A stretch of 64,000 nucleotides of DNA from Vibrio campbellii CAIM 519 = NBRC 15631 = ATCC 25920 (GCF_002163755.1 NZ_CP015863.1:806001-870000); one strand, 5' to 3'. Numbered from the stretch's first letter, positions 52,392 to 61,043 are shown. The notes: a model not told the origin generated them from the sequence alone. Made by a program: numbers and translations.

Positions 52392-52804
52392 GTTTTTCGA
52401 CGCGAAACAAATTCGTCAAAATCTCCGTTATTTCCCTGACTTTATGCAGTTATTGTTGCGAGTTATCTCAAAGTTTTTTCTCTCTGAATATAAAGTTCCG
52501 TTAAAACACCTAAAACATGAGTGAATTAGATCACGACTTTTGAGGTTTTTATATAAAAATGGCGTGACGTGGAATGGTTTTGACGTTTTTATATTTTTAG
52601 TTAACATCTTAAATTGTTGTATTGTATTGCTTTATATTATTTTTGATCTTCTAATTTTGAAGTTGCTCAGATTGCCGTGGGGAAAGTTTTTTACTGCGAA
52701 AAAAGTTTGTCATATTTGCTCCGTCCAAACACAGATTCAAGTTCCTGCAATGTCCTAGTTAGCGAATTTGAAAATGGAAAAAACTAAAAATATAGGGGTT
52801 TAAA
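52392..52804 (+). promoter_or_regulatory. chiP upstream region with a CRP-like site
   Basis: No credible gene in this AT-rich stretch. AGTGA-N6-TCACG at 52520-52535 is a good CRP-type dyad. TTTTGACG at 52577-52584 and its inverse CGTCAAAA at 52411-52418 repeat the word seen upstream of chb. The leader before the ATG is long and AT-rich. Activation by CRP and a chitin regulator fits what is known of Vibrio chitoporin genes. Confidence 0.55.
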
Positions 52805-53926
52805 ATGTCTTACCTAAAGAAAAGCCTACTTGCTAGTGCAATCACAGGCATGATGTTCAGTAGTTCAGCTTTTGCTGATGGTGCAAACAGTGATGCAGCG
52901 AAAGAGTACCTAACTAAAGACTCTTTCTCTTACGAAGTTTACGGCATTATCGCGATGCAGGCCGCGTACCGCGATTACGATTCTGGTAGCAAAGCAACTG
53001 ACGACGATTTGGGCGGCATGCAGCTAAACAACGAATCTCGTATCGGCTTCCGTGGTAAAAAGCAATTCGCTAACTTTGAACCAACGTTCATTTGGCAAAT
53101 CGAAGGTGGCTACGTAGACCCAAGCTTCGGTGGTGAAGGTGCAGGTCTTGGTGAGCGTGATACATTCGTAGGTTTTGAAAGCGCTTCTTGGGGTCAAGTT
53201 CGTCTAGGTCGCGTACTTACTCCAATGTACGAGTTGGTTGACTGGCCAGCATCTAACCCAGGTCTAGGCGATGTTTACGACTGGGGTGGTGCAATCGGTG
53301 GTGCTAAGTACCAAGACCGTCAATCAAACACAATCCGTTGGGACTCTCCAATGTTTGCTGACAAATTTTCTCTAGATATCGCAGCGGGTGCAGGTGACAA
53401 AGCTGGTCTAGGTGAGGGCAACGATTACTGGGGCGGCATTGCGGCTCACTACAAGTTAGGTCCACTGCAGTTGGATGCTGCTTACGAGGGTAACCGTAAT
53501 ATCCAATCTGAAAATGAAATCTGGGAAAACAACACGTACCTAGTAGGTGTTCAAGGCTGGTTTGAAAACGGTATCTCGTTATTTGCTCAATACAAATACA
53601 TGGAAGCTGATGCAAGCAACGGTGTAAGCGAGAAGCAAGATGCAATGTCTGCGGGTCTGATGTACACAACGGGAGATTGGCAGTACAAATTGGCTTACGC
53701 AGCAAACTTTGATCTAGAACGTGACGGCAAGACAATCGACAACACAGCAGATGATGTACTATCTGCACAGATCATGTACTTCGTAGACCCATCTGCAGTA
53801 CTTTACGCTCGCGCTCGCACTCTAGATTTCGGTGACGGTGCACCTCGACTAGACAAGCCATCGGAAGCACGTGGTAAGTCTGCTGACTTCGATGAGTTCT
53901 CTGTAGGTGTTGAGTACTACTTCTAA
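52805..53926 (+). CDS. chiP: Chitoporin ChiP
   Basis: Outer-membrane channel for chitooligosaccharides. The 373 residues begin with a signal peptide ending AFA (24); the mature start DGANSDAAKEY and most of the sequence look nearly the same as the characterised V. harveyi/campbellii ChiP, a 16-stranded trimeric porin. Trp136 of the mature protein, which stacks against the sugar at the pore mouth in VhChiP, is conserved here (GDVYDWGG), as is Trp123. It ends VGVEYYF with the C-terminal Phe. Monocistronic with its own terminator. Confidence 0.97.
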   Translation: MSYLKKSLLASAITGMMFSSSAFADGANSDAAKEYLTKDSFSYEVYGIIAMQAAYRDYDSGSKATDDDLGGMQLNNESRIGFRGKKQFANFEPTFIWQIEGGYVDPSFGGEGAGLGERDTFVGFESASWGQVRLGRVLTPMYELVDWPASNPGLGDVYDWGGAIGGAKYQDRQSNTIRWDSPMFADKFSLDIAAGAGDKAGLGEGNDYWGGIAAHYKLGPLQLDAAYEGNRNIQSENEIWENNTYLVGVQGWFENGISLFAQYKYMEADASNGVSEKQDAMSAGLMYTTGDWQYKLAYAANFDLERDGKTIDNTADDVLSAQIMYFVDPSAVLYARARTLDFGDGAPRLDKPSEARGKSADFDEFSVGVEYYF

Positions 53927-53937
53927 TCCAGAAGCAG

Positions 53938-53965
53938 CTAAAAGGGCGGAAACGCCCTTTTTGTA
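53938..53965 (+). terminator. chiP terminator
   Basis: Eight-base perfect arms (53941-53948 and 53953-53960) with a GAAA tetraloop, then TTTTT, 15 bp after the stop. Confidence 0.9.
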
Positions 53966-54049
53966 TTGATACTTATTCACATAAGCCATTGAAATGACCG
54001 TCCTGTTAGTTTCAGTGGCTTATCTAAATTGGTATAAGACGAGAAAACC

Positions 54050-54646
54050 ATGATGAAAAAAACAACCACACTATTAGGATTTTGCGCACTACTTTCTGCG
54101 CCTGCATTTGCTGCTCAACTGACTCTGCAAGCGGAATTGGTTCCTCGCGTTATCAACGGTGATTTCGTCTACCCTGAGTGGATCTCTGACAACAACAGCA
54201 TCAAAGTTGAAAATGGTGCAAACCAACTGGCTGTGAATGTGGGCCAAATAGTGTTTGAAGATGGCAAGCGTCGTAAGTTCGATTCGCAGCCGCTTTTATT
54301 AGAGTTTGATGCACCGAAAGATGCGGAGCTAACGCTGACTTACAACAAGTTCCGTACCATTGAAGAAGCAAATGCTTTTGAAATGGACCCAAAACTGACG
54401 CTAAAAGACGCAAACGGTAAAGACGTTGAGTTCTCGATGGTTCAACTGCGCAAAGGTGGCCTACAAGGTTTCCGCGATTACGAGCGTGAGGTGGCCGATT
54501 ACAACAAGGCTATGAACAAGGAATCAACCAAGGCAAGTATCGCTGCTTCTCCTGCGGTAACCAAAACGTTGAAAGAATCGTTCCATGATTTAAGCCGTGA
54601 AGAGCAGCAAGAGTTCATGCAGTGGGCGATGCGTAACCTGAAGTAA
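54050..54646 (+). CDS. DUF2057 family (YccT-like) exported protein
   Basis: A 198-residue periplasmic protein with signal peptide cleaved after AFA (about 21). The body has the DUF2057 pattern, with VNGxxx-like VINGDFVYP and the LELTYNKFRTIEE-like strand (here LTLTYNKFRTIEE); the C-terminal 40 residues are helical and charged. Function is not known. Two Met codons are adjacent at the start. Its natural terminator may be the hairpin at 54990, now displaced by the inserted element at 54665. Confidence 0.88.
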   Translation: MMKKTTTLLGFCALLSAPAFAAQLTLQAELVPRVINGDFVYPEWISDNNSIKVENGANQLAVNVGQIVFEDGKRRKFDSQPLLLEFDAPKDAELTLTYNKFRTIEEANAFEMDPKLTLKDANGKDVEFSMVQLRKGGLQGFRDYEREVADYNKAMNKESTKASIAASPAVTKTLKESFHDLSREEQQEFMQWAMRNLK

Positions 54647-54664
54647 TTCGGTTATCTTCCTCTA

Positions 54665-54931
54665 TATACCCAAGTAACCTCGAGATGCTAGGTTCAGCGA
54701 GAATGACTTGGTTTGTAGAAGCGGCGGCGATTTAAAGATCTAGTCATTCTAAATCAAGAATCGACAACAAAGTATACAAGCCAAGACAGCTCGCCCTTCG
54801 GGAGCGTGTCATTGCCCCGATCTCTGCGTCAAACAACTTGGAAAGAGCTGGCTATTACGCGGCGTCGTTTTCCTTGACCTCGAATCAATGACAACGCTCT
54901 GAATCCTGCATCTTGAAGTCACTTGGGTATA
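54665..54931. mobile_element. 267-bp MITE-like non-coding element
   Basis: Terminal inverted repeats of 31 bp: 54665-54695 and the reverse complement of 54901-54931 differ at only five positions and begin TATACCCAAGT. A TA dinucleotide flanks each end (54663-54664 and 54932-54933), consistent with a TA target duplication. The interior has no coding frame of note and contains a short GC hairpin (CGCCCTTCGGGAGCG). No transposase is nearby. I recall similar sequences between genes in other Vibrio genomes but give no family name. Confidence 0.75.
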
Positions 54932-54989
54932 TACTCTTTCTCTTACTATAGCGGTTGTGCACAGTTATAACCGCTCTTAAGCTGGTATA

Positions 54990-55030
54990 AATAACAGGGC
55001 AGCGCCGCTTCGGTGACTGCCCTGTTTGTA
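54990..55030 (+). terminator. Terminator-like hairpin upstream of gltX
   Basis: AACAGGGCAG (54993-55002) pairs perfectly with CTGCCCTGTT (55016-55025), followed by TTGTATTT. The only plus-strand gene before it is the DUF2057 gene 340 bp upstream, beyond the MITE-like element. Confidence 0.7.
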
Positions 55031-55057
55031 TTTCTGGCGTTAAACCACACGGAAGGA

Positions 55058-55129
55058 TTGTAGTATTGACTTACGATGGTAAAATGTCGCCACTTTTATC
55101 CTTGACATTACAACGAGAGCCCTCTCGTT
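55058..55129 (+). promoter_or_regulatory. Possible gltX promoter and operator-like palindrome
   Basis: TTGTAG (55058) and TAAAAT (55080-55085) are spaced by 16 bp. Downstream, AACGAGAG (55112-55119) and CTCTCGTT (55122-55129) form a perfect 8-bp palindrome with a 2-base centre, 24 bp before the ATG; too tight for an RNA hairpin, so it is more like a protein-binding site. Confidence 0.4.
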
Positions 55130-55153
55130 GCTCATTATCCCTAAGGAACTCAA

Positions 55154-56581
55154 ATGACGGTTAAAACTCGTTTTGCTCCTAGCCCAACTGGCTACCTACA
55201 CGTTGGTGGTGCTCGTACTGCACTTTACTCTTGGCTATACGCTAAAAACCAAGGTGGTGAATTCGTTCTACGTATCGAAGATACTGACCTTGAGCGTAAC
55301 TCTCAGGAAGCGGTTGATGCGATCCTAGAAGGTATGGAATGGCTAGGTCTTGAGTGGAATGAAGGTCCTTACTTCCAAACTCAACGTTTTGATCGTTACA
55401 ACGAGATGGTTGATAAGCTTCTAGAAGAAGACAAAGCATACAAATGTTACGCATCTAAAGAGCTACTAGACGAAGTTCGTGCAGAGCAAGAAGCAAACAA
55501 AGAAATGCCTCGTTACGATGCTAACCATCCAAAGATCAAAGCGGCAAACGAAGCGGCAAAAGATGGCGATCCATGTGTTATCCGTTTCCGTAACCCGAAA
55601 GAAGGCAGCGTAGTATTTGATGACCAAATCCGTGGCCGTATCGAAATCAGCAACACACAAATGGATGATCTGATCATCCGTCGTACTGACGGTTCTCCAA
55701 CGTACAACTTCTGTGTAGTGGTTGATGACTGGGATATGGGTATTACTCACGTTGTTCGTGGTGAAGACCACATCAACAACACGCCTCGTCAGATCAACAT
55801 CTACGAAGCACTAGGTGCGCCAGTACCAACATTCGCACACTGTGCAATGATCCTAGGTGATGACGGTGCGAAACTGTCTAAGCGTCACGGTGCCGTATCA
55901 GTAATGCAATACCGTGATATGGGCTACCTACCAGCTGCACTAAACAACTACCTAGTGCGTCTTGGTTGGTCTCATGGTGACCAAGAGATCTTCACTCAAG
56001 AAGAGATGATCAACCTATTTAGCCTAAATGCAGTTTCTAAGTCTGCGTCAGCATTCAACACTGACAAGCTGCAATGGTTGAACAACCACTACATCAAGAA
56101 CTCAGATCCAGCGTACGTTGCAGAGCACCTACAATGGCACCTAGATCAACAAAAACTAGATGTAACAAACGGCCCTGCTATCACTGAAGTGATCAAGCTA
56201 GTGGGTGAGCGTTGCAACACGCTAGTTGAGCTAGCTGAGCAAATCGGTTACTTCTACGAAGACTTCGCTGAGTTTGAAGCGGGCGCGGCGAAGAAACACC
56301 TACGCGGCGTGGCTAAAGAGCCTCTAGAGCTTGCTCTAGCGAAAGCAGAAGCACTGACTGAGTGGACGACAGCGAACATCAAAGATGGCGTTATCGCAGC
56401 TGTATGTGAAGAGCTAGAGATCGGCATGGGCAAAATCGGTATGCCACTACGTGTAGCAGTAACAGGTGGCGGCCAGTCTCCTTCTGTAGATGCAGTAATG
56501 GAACTGATTGGCAAAGAGCGTTGTGTTGCACGCATCAAGATGGCGCTTGAGTTCATCGCCGAGCGTGAAGCGAACGCATAA
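55154..56581 (+). CDS. gltX: Glutamyl-tRNA synthetase
   Basis: Class I synthetase of 475 residues (E. coli 471). The HIGH-type motif is SPTGYLHVGGARTALY (about 9-24) and the second signature is KLSKRHG near 240. As a discriminating enzyme it should charge only tRNA-Glu; Glu-tRNA is also the substrate of HemA encoded at 32154. Leucine codons are dominated by CUA. It precedes ompA and is followed by a terminator. Confidence 0.98.
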   Translation: MTVKTRFAPSPTGYLHVGGARTALYSWLYAKNQGGEFVLRIEDTDLERNSQEAVDAILEGMEWLGLEWNEGPYFQTQRFDRYNEMVDKLLEEDKAYKCYASKELLDEVRAEQEANKEMPRYDANHPKIKAANEAAKDGDPCVIRFRNPKEGSVVFDDQIRGRIEISNTQMDDLIIRRTDGSPTYNFCVVVDDWDMGITHVVRGEDHINNTPRQINIYEALGAPVPTFAHCAMILGDDGAKLSKRHGAVSVMQYRDMGYLPAALNNYLVRLGWSHGDQEIFTQEEMINLFSLNAVSKSASAFNTDKLQWLNNHYIKNSDPAYVAEHLQWHLDQQKLDVTNGPAITEVIKLVGERCNTLVELAEQIGYFYEDFAEFEAGAAKKHLRGVAKEPLELALAKAEALTEWTTANIKDGVIAAVCEELEIGMGKIGMPLRVAVTGGGQSPSVDAVMELIGKERCVARIKMALEFIAEREANA

Positions 56582-56602
56582 TTGCTTGAATAATTAGTCA
56601 AA

Positions 56603-56633
56603 AAACCGCGGAAAATACCGCGGTTTTTTTGTA
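56603..56633 (+). terminator. gltX terminator
   Basis: AAAACCGCGG pairs with CCGCGGTTTT around AAAATA, then TTTTTTG, about 25 bp after the stop. Confidence 0.9.
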
Positions 56634-57193
56634 TTTCACTTTGGAAGAAAGAGGTAATTCGACATCATTTCCGCTTTCTTTGGGGAACTTTTTCATCAAA
56701 ATGCTTAAAAATTGATAAGTTTTACTTATCCAAACATAACCTCTGTAAATACACTTTTGCTTTCCCATACGAAATATCTCTCTGAATTAAAAGCACAATC
56801 CTAAAAGTTCCGTAATTATCGTCTCATTAATGAGAAGTTAATTTTCTTTACCTCTTCTTTTTTTGAAATATAGAACAAACGTTTGCGTGCTTGTTGCTGC
56901 TCGCTTTAAGGTGCTCTAGATCACATAAAATCATGCTTTTCGATGACACTAAATTGACAGTTTTGGGATTTGTCTCGGGATTTCTTGGAGTTATAGTGTT
57001 CGCCGTCAGTGAGGGAGCGATATGCACCACTGACCAGGAGACATACCCAAGTGACTTTTATGCAGATATGCAAACAGTCGGAAGTCACTTCGGTATCAAG
57101 CTCAAGGGAACTAAATAAAAGCATTGAAATACAACGTCAGTCAGGCGGCGCATTTCGTTACGAACAAGAGAACTTCTTTTAGAGGAATCAATA
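56634..57193 (+). promoter_or_regulatory. Upstream region of ompA
   Basis: A 560-bp stretch without a credible gene. It has a PurR/LacI-family-like dyad at 56873-56888 (CAAACGTTTGCGT matches 13 consecutive operator bases), a CRP-like site GGTGC-N6-TCACA at 56910-56925, and a hairpin at 57043-57096. A 60-codon frame (about 56933-57118) starts with Met but lacks a ribosome site and is more likely leader. The real start of transcription cannot be fixed. Confidence 0.5.
57043..57096. repeat. Hairpin resembling the MITE-like element ends
   Basis: ATACCCAAGTGACTT (57043-57057) pairs with AAGTCACTTCGGTAT (57082-57096), 15 bp with one mismatch. ATACCCAAGTGACTT equals the end sequence of the element at 54665-54931 (right end, reverse complement). 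It may be an internally deleted copy lying in the ompA leader. Confidence 0.6.
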
Positions 57194-58150
57194 ATGAAAA
57201 AACTAGCAGCGGTAATTTCAGCTTCTTTACTTATGGCTTCAGCAGCGCACGCAGAAGTATACGTGGGCGGTAAGATGGGTAAGTCTTGGATGGAAGACGC
57301 TTGTGTAGCTGGTCAAGCTTGTGACAAGGATGGCTCTACTCTAGGTGCTTTTGTTGGTTACGAAATGAATGACTACTTCTCAGTAGAAGCTGGTTTCGAC
57401 AACCTAGGTGACTTCGACCAAACTTCTTTCGGTGGTCACGTAGAAGCAATCACTCTTGCTCCTAAGTTCAGCCTACCAATCACAGAAGACATCGCACTTT
57501 ACGGTAAAGTGGGTGGTGCTTACCTAATGATGAACGATGGTAAAGATGACTACTCTTACCTAGGTGCAGCTGGTCTTGAATTCAACATCAGCGAAAACGT
57601 AACAGCACGTGCGGAATACCAAACAATCACAGACATCAACAACGATTCAGTTAAAGCAATGGGCAACTCTGCAACGCTAGGTGTTGCATTCAAGTTCGGC
57701 GGCAACGATGAAGTTGTTGTAGAAGAAGAGCCAATCGTTGAAGAAGTAGTTGTAGAAGAAGTTGCTCCAGTAGTAGTAACTAAGACTTTCGAAGCTCAAA
57801 CAATCGGTACTGGTAGCTTCGCACTAAACAGCACAACTCTTAAACCAGAGAGCGCTGCGAAACTAGACGACCTAGTAGCATTCCTAAACGAGTACCCACA
57901 AGCGAACGTTGACGTAATTGGTTACACAGATACTTCAGGCCCAGCAGCTTACAACCAAAAAGTTTCTGAAAAACGTGCTGAATCTGTAGCTCACGCTCTT
58001 GTAGAAAAAGGCATCGATGCTTCTCGCATCCACGCTCGTGGCGAAGGTGAAAACAACCCAATCGCTTCAAACGAGACTCGTGAAGGCCGTGAACAGAACC
58101 GTCGCGTAGAAGTTGTTGTTCCTGAGTTTGAATACCAAGTTCAGCAATAA
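57194..58150 (+). CDS. ompA: OmpA family outer-membrane protein
   Basis: Major outer-membrane protein of 318 residues. Signal peptide ends AHA (20), an eight-stranded OmpA-type barrel fills about 21-180, then an acidic and Val-rich linker (EEPIVEEVVVEEV) leads to the peptidoglycan-binding OmpA domain (about 205-315) with GYTDTSGPAAYNQKVSEKRA and the conserved NRRVEVVV end; the Asp and Arg that hold diaminopimelate are present. Two Cys in the first loop (CVAGQAC) may form a disulfide. Ribosome site AGAGGA lies before the ATG. Confidence 0.95.
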   Translation: MKKLAAVISASLLMASAAHAEVYVGGKMGKSWMEDACVAGQACDKDGSTLGAFVGYEMNDYFSVEAGFDNLGDFDQTSFGGHVEAITLAPKFSLPITEDIALYGKVGGAYLMMNDGKDDYSYLGAAGLEFNISENVTARAEYQTITDINNDSVKAMGNSATLGVAFKFGGNDEVVVEEEPIVEEVVVEEVAPVVVTKTFEAQTIGTGSFALNSTTLKPESAAKLDDLVAFLNEYPQANVDVIGYTDTSGPAAYNQKVSEKRAESVAHALVEKGIDASRIHARGEGENNPIASNETREGREQNRRVEVVVPEFEYQVQQ

Positions 58151-58185
58151 GCTCCTATCTGACCGTTAGAAGCCTTAAGCGCTGA

Positions 58186-58219
58186 ATGCCCCAAAGAGTT
58201 CGCTCTTTGGGGCTTTTTT
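58186..58219 (+). terminator. ompA terminator
   Basis: Perfect eleven-base arms (58188-58198 and 58203-58213) capped by a TTCG tetraloop, then TTTTTT. Confidence 0.92.
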
Positions 58220-58347
58220 ATATCTGTATTAGAAGTATTAAAAAAGAATAAACATACATGCTATTTACAGTTTTGTATTTTATTACTTTAATTATCTATG
58301 AGTTTTGCTTACCCTTTTGGCTATTAATAAAATTATTAGTTAGCACT

Positions 58348-58854
58348 ATGTCTAAGAGCAATTTAATTACAAATACTGGACACCGCTTCATCTCAAAAGG
58401 CAAGACAGCCTTTAAGATCCATATTCATACACCGGACGATACGGTATTGCATCGCTCTGTGGGTTTTGTTCGCATTGGGGAAAAGAAAGGGCTTAAGAAG
58501 GCCATCAAACTGCGTAACGAGCTTGGGCGAGAGATGTGGGGCAAGTTTTGGCGTCGTCTACTGAAAGACCCGTACCTGATGACAAGGCTGCCACACAGCG
58601 TTGAGCCTAAAATAGTCCATAAGCCAAATCCAACATTGGAAGACCCGGACAACCGTGACACCTGCTATATCGCAAAATGGCGTGAGTTTAATGACGCGGG
58701 CGAATACAAGTACAAAACGGTGGTGCGGTCTATCAACAAATACGGCAAGCTTGCCGCTTATATGCAGACCAAAAAAGCCTTGCTCGATGCCCACAAAGAC
58801 AACCTCGAAATTCTGACCTTTATGGGGCGTCTCAACAGCATTGATCTTAAGTAG
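58348..58854 (+). CDS. Protein with two AP2-like DNA-binding modules, function unknown
   Basis: A basic 168-residue protein. Two segments share the layout of an AP2 fold (three strands then a helix): HRFISKGKTAFKIHIHTPDD onward to KAIKLRNELG (about 12-62), and TCYIAKWREFNDAGEYKYKT onward to QTKKALLD (about 105-150). The link is visual and unproven. I chose the Met at 58348 for a soluble basic start; an in-frame Met at 58258 would add a hydrophobic segment of 30 residues translated from very AT-rich DNA. Neither has a strong ribosome site. AT-rich upstream DNA and a tRNA-Arg next to it hint at past acquisition. Confidence 0.7.
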   Translation: MSKSNLITNTGHRFISKGKTAFKIHIHTPDDTVLHRSVGFVRIGEKKGLKKAIKLRNELGREMWGKFWRRLLKDPYLMTRLPHSVEPKIVHKPNPTLEDPDNRDTCYIAKWREFNDAGEYKYKTVVRSINKYGKLAAYMQTKKALLDAHKDNLEILTFMGRLNSIDLK

Positions 58855-58944
58855 TTTTGTTTAGGCGCTCTCAGCAAGCGCGCTTTACCGAAATAGCAGA
58901 CATAAAAAAGCCTTAGCTTAAATTCGGTAAGCTAAAGCGATGAA

Positions 58945-59021
58945 TGGCGCCCCCAGTAGGATTCGAACCTACGACCTGTCCCTTAGGAGGGGACTGCGCT
59001 ATCCAGCTGTGCCATGGGGGC
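58945..59021 (-). tRNA. tRNA-Arg(CCU)
   Basis: 77 nt with CCA encoded. Anticodon stem GTCCC/GGGAC encloses loop CTCCTAA, giving anticodon CCT for the rare AGG codon. Acceptor GCCCCCA pairs with TGGGGGC. Such tRNA genes are frequent integration sites, but no integrase is next to this one. Confidence 0.96.
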
Positions 59022-59089
59022 GTAATCAAATAAGATGCGTTACCTATGATATTCAAAAGTAGGCATATCGCAAGGCATTATACGCGTTG

Positions 59090-60223
59090 CTAAAGCATCT
59101 TGTTCATTACGTCGCCAATCTGCACGCTAGAAGCTAGATTTGGCTGTTCAATCGTCAGTTCTGCTTCGTGTTCATAAACACGAGTTACCCTCAGGGTAAT
59201 ATCGCTCTGAGAGACCTTATTACGTGGTAGACCGTTTTGGTCAATGAATGATGCTGTGTGCCACAATTGCAGCTGGTCACCCTCTTGTACGCCGTGCATG
59301 CGGCCAAGATCCATCGTCACCGTGTTACCAAAAACTGCCACCACTTCTGGCAGGGTGATTTTACAAGACAGTTCAGATTCCAAATCCAACATAATGTTGC
59401 GGCTAACGCGCAGCATCATCTCGCCGTAAGTTGATGCCCAGAAGCGTGCGCTGCGGGTATCAACTTGGCTGGTTTTAGCAAAAGGCCAACGCGCCACTTC
59501 GCGGTAGTTTTTGTGGTAAACCTCGTGTCCCGTTTTGCCGTCAAAGACCTTCATCTCCATGGCAAACTGGCGGTTAATCACGTCGTCTTTCAATAATTTC
59601 GCATCAATGGTGGCGGTTAAGTCAGTGATGACACCACCGATGATGTACTGCGCGCCATTGTCTTGCGCAATCATCTTTGTACGTTCTGGGTAATTGGCGC
59701 TGATGGAGTAGTCTGTGGTGCCGACCGAGACAAAACTGCGCGAGTTTTGATCTAATTGGCGATTGACCACGTGGCTAAAGTCATCACCCACACTGTAGAT
59801 CTGGCCCATAACGGCTTGTTGAGGAGAGGCGACATCGATATTACCGACCAATACGGTCTTCTTGTATTGATCCACGTGGCAACCCGTTGCCGATGGATAA
59901 ATGTCCACTCGGATCCTCATTTCCATTTTGCCGCTGCGTTTACGCTCTGACTCGACCAAGATGTAACGCACTTCGTGGTTGGTGAACTGGTACTCTTTGC
60001 GGTTTTCTTCCAGCAAAGGCATCAAGTTGCTGATGCTGCCGATGTCAGCGCCCGAAAAGTTGACGGCCTTGAAGAGTGCGTCTTCTAACGCGTGCAGCCT
60101 TGCCGCTTCTTCTGAGGAAACGATCGTGGCAACGCCTGTCACTTCATACCAAGATGCAACTGCTCGAAATGGCATCATCAATATAAAAGTGACTGATATT
60201 AGGCTAAAAAATATTTTTTTCAT
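59090..60223 (-). CDS. flgT: Flagellar H-ring protein FlgT
   Basis: Periplasmic protein of 377 residues, the length of V. alginolyticus FlgT, which forms the H ring around the LP ring and is needed for assembly of the MotX/MotY T ring of the sodium-driven polar motor. Signal peptide cleaved near AVA-SW (about 23). The N-terminal domain with EEAARLHALEDALFKAVNFSGADI, the TolB-like middle part and the C-terminal VFGNTVTMDLGRMHGVQEGDQL are characteristic. Divergent from flgO-flgP, a fixed Vibrio arrangement. Confidence 0.95.
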   Translation of the reverse strand: MKKIFFSLISVTFILMMPFRAVASWYEVTGVATIVSSEEAARLHALEDALFKAVNFSGADIGSISNLMPLLEENRKEYQFTNHEVRYILVESERKRSGKMEMRIRVDIYPSATGCHVDQYKKTVLVGNIDVASPQQAVMGQIYSVGDDFSHVVNRQLDQNSRSFVSVGTTDYSISANYPERTKMIAQDNGAQYIIGGVITDLTATIDAKLLKDDVINRQFAMEMKVFDGKTGHEVYHKNYREVARWPFAKTSQVDTRSARFWASTYGEMMLRVSRNIMLDLESELSCKITLPEVVAVFGNTVTMDLGRMHGVQEGDQLQLWHTASFIDQNGLPRNKVSQSDITLRVTRVYEHEAELTIEQPNLASSVQIGDVMNKML

Positions 60224-60395
60224 TGTTAGTAACCGTTCGGGTATAAATATTGCTTTACCAATTTCAGTGAAGTTTGGTGGGCTTTTCTTTCGTTCGACAA
60301 ACAGAAGAAAAGCAAGGACTGTTCCAAGATTACGTTTTATTGAAATGAAGTCGCGAAAGAGCAGTCACACCTGAGATTATCTGGAGAATCAAACC
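60224..60395. promoter_or_regulatory. Divergent promoter region of flgT and flgO
   Basis: This 172-bp gap must start both flgT (minus) and flgO-flgP (plus). I looked for sigma-54 (TGGCAC-N5-TTGCA) and sigma-28 elements and found no convincing match to either. Confidence 0.4.
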
Positions 60396-61034
60396 ATGAA
60401 AAGATGGCTTGTTGCCGCATCGATGATGACGCTTTTAACATCGTGCGCCTACTCACCAATTTATAATGGTAAAGAACCCTATTCTGGCAGTCAGTTCATG
60501 TTAATGGACAGTCCACGCCATACGATGGATTTCTTTATTGAAAGTATGACTGAAGAGTTGATGGTTTCAAACGTTGCAGTGTCGTCACGTACGCCTGTTG
60601 CGATTACTTCTTTTGTCGACCTGCAAAACATGGACGCAACTAACTGGCTTGGTAACTCGGTATCGGAAGGGTTTATCCACCAGTTCCAACGTCGCGGTTT
60701 TAAGGTTGTTGACTTTAAAACGACAGGTTCAATACAAGTAACCCAACAGGGTGATTTCGCTCTGAGCCGAGATTGGCAAGATCTGGCGCAAGAGCAAGAG
60801 ATCCAGTACGTATTGACGGGCACAATGCTACGTCAAGAAGGCGGTGTGCTCGTCAACGCACGCATTGTCGGTATGCAGAGCCGCATTGTTGTTGCTACGG
60901 CGCAAGGCTTCTTACCTGCGGACCGCATCGGCCGTGATCTGGATACACTTAATAGTATCCGTACTCAAGATGGTGTATTGATTCGTTCTGACCCAACCAT
61001 CCGTCAGCCATACACAGTGATTCTCCGCCCGTAG
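60396..61034 (+). CDS. flgO: Flagellar outer-membrane lipoprotein FlgO
   Basis: A 212-residue lipoprotein with lipobox Cys17 (LLTSCAYSP). The FlgO domain runs through most of the protein (SSRTPVAITSFVDLQNM, QEIQYVLTGTMLRQEGGVLVNARIVG). In V. cholerae FlgO and FlgP are outer-membrane proteins needed for stable sheathed flagella and H-ring function. It lies 9 bp before flgP and divergent from flgT. Confidence 0.95.
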   Translation: MKRWLVAASMMTLLTSCAYSPIYNGKEPYSGSQFMLMDSPRHTMDFFIESMTEELMVSNVAVSSRTPVAITSFVDLQNMDATNWLGNSVSEGFIHQFQRRGFKVVDFKTTGSIQVTQQGDFALSRDWQDLAQEQEIQYVLTGTMLRQEGGVLVNARIVGMQSRIVVATAQGFLPADRIGRDLDTLNSIRTQDGVLIRSDPTIRQPYTVILRP

Positions 61035-61043
61035 GAAACCGAC

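Noticed and set aside
52540..52758. 72-codon frame upstream of chiP
   Set aside because: AT-rich leader composition with Phe/Leu/Ile runs, no ribosome site, and overlaps regulatory motifs.
56891..57118. A 60-75 codon frame upstream of ompA with a membrane-like segment
   Set aside because: No ribosome site, contains the repeat-like hairpin, and no recognisable family; more likely ompA leader.
58945..59021. Genomic island integrated at tRNA-Arg
   Set aside because: No integrase, no duplicated tRNA end and only conserved flagellar genes on one side; the AP2-like gene alone is not enough.
60224..60395. Sigma-54 promoter for flgO or flgT
   Set aside because: Candidate TGG words lack the GC element at the right distance.
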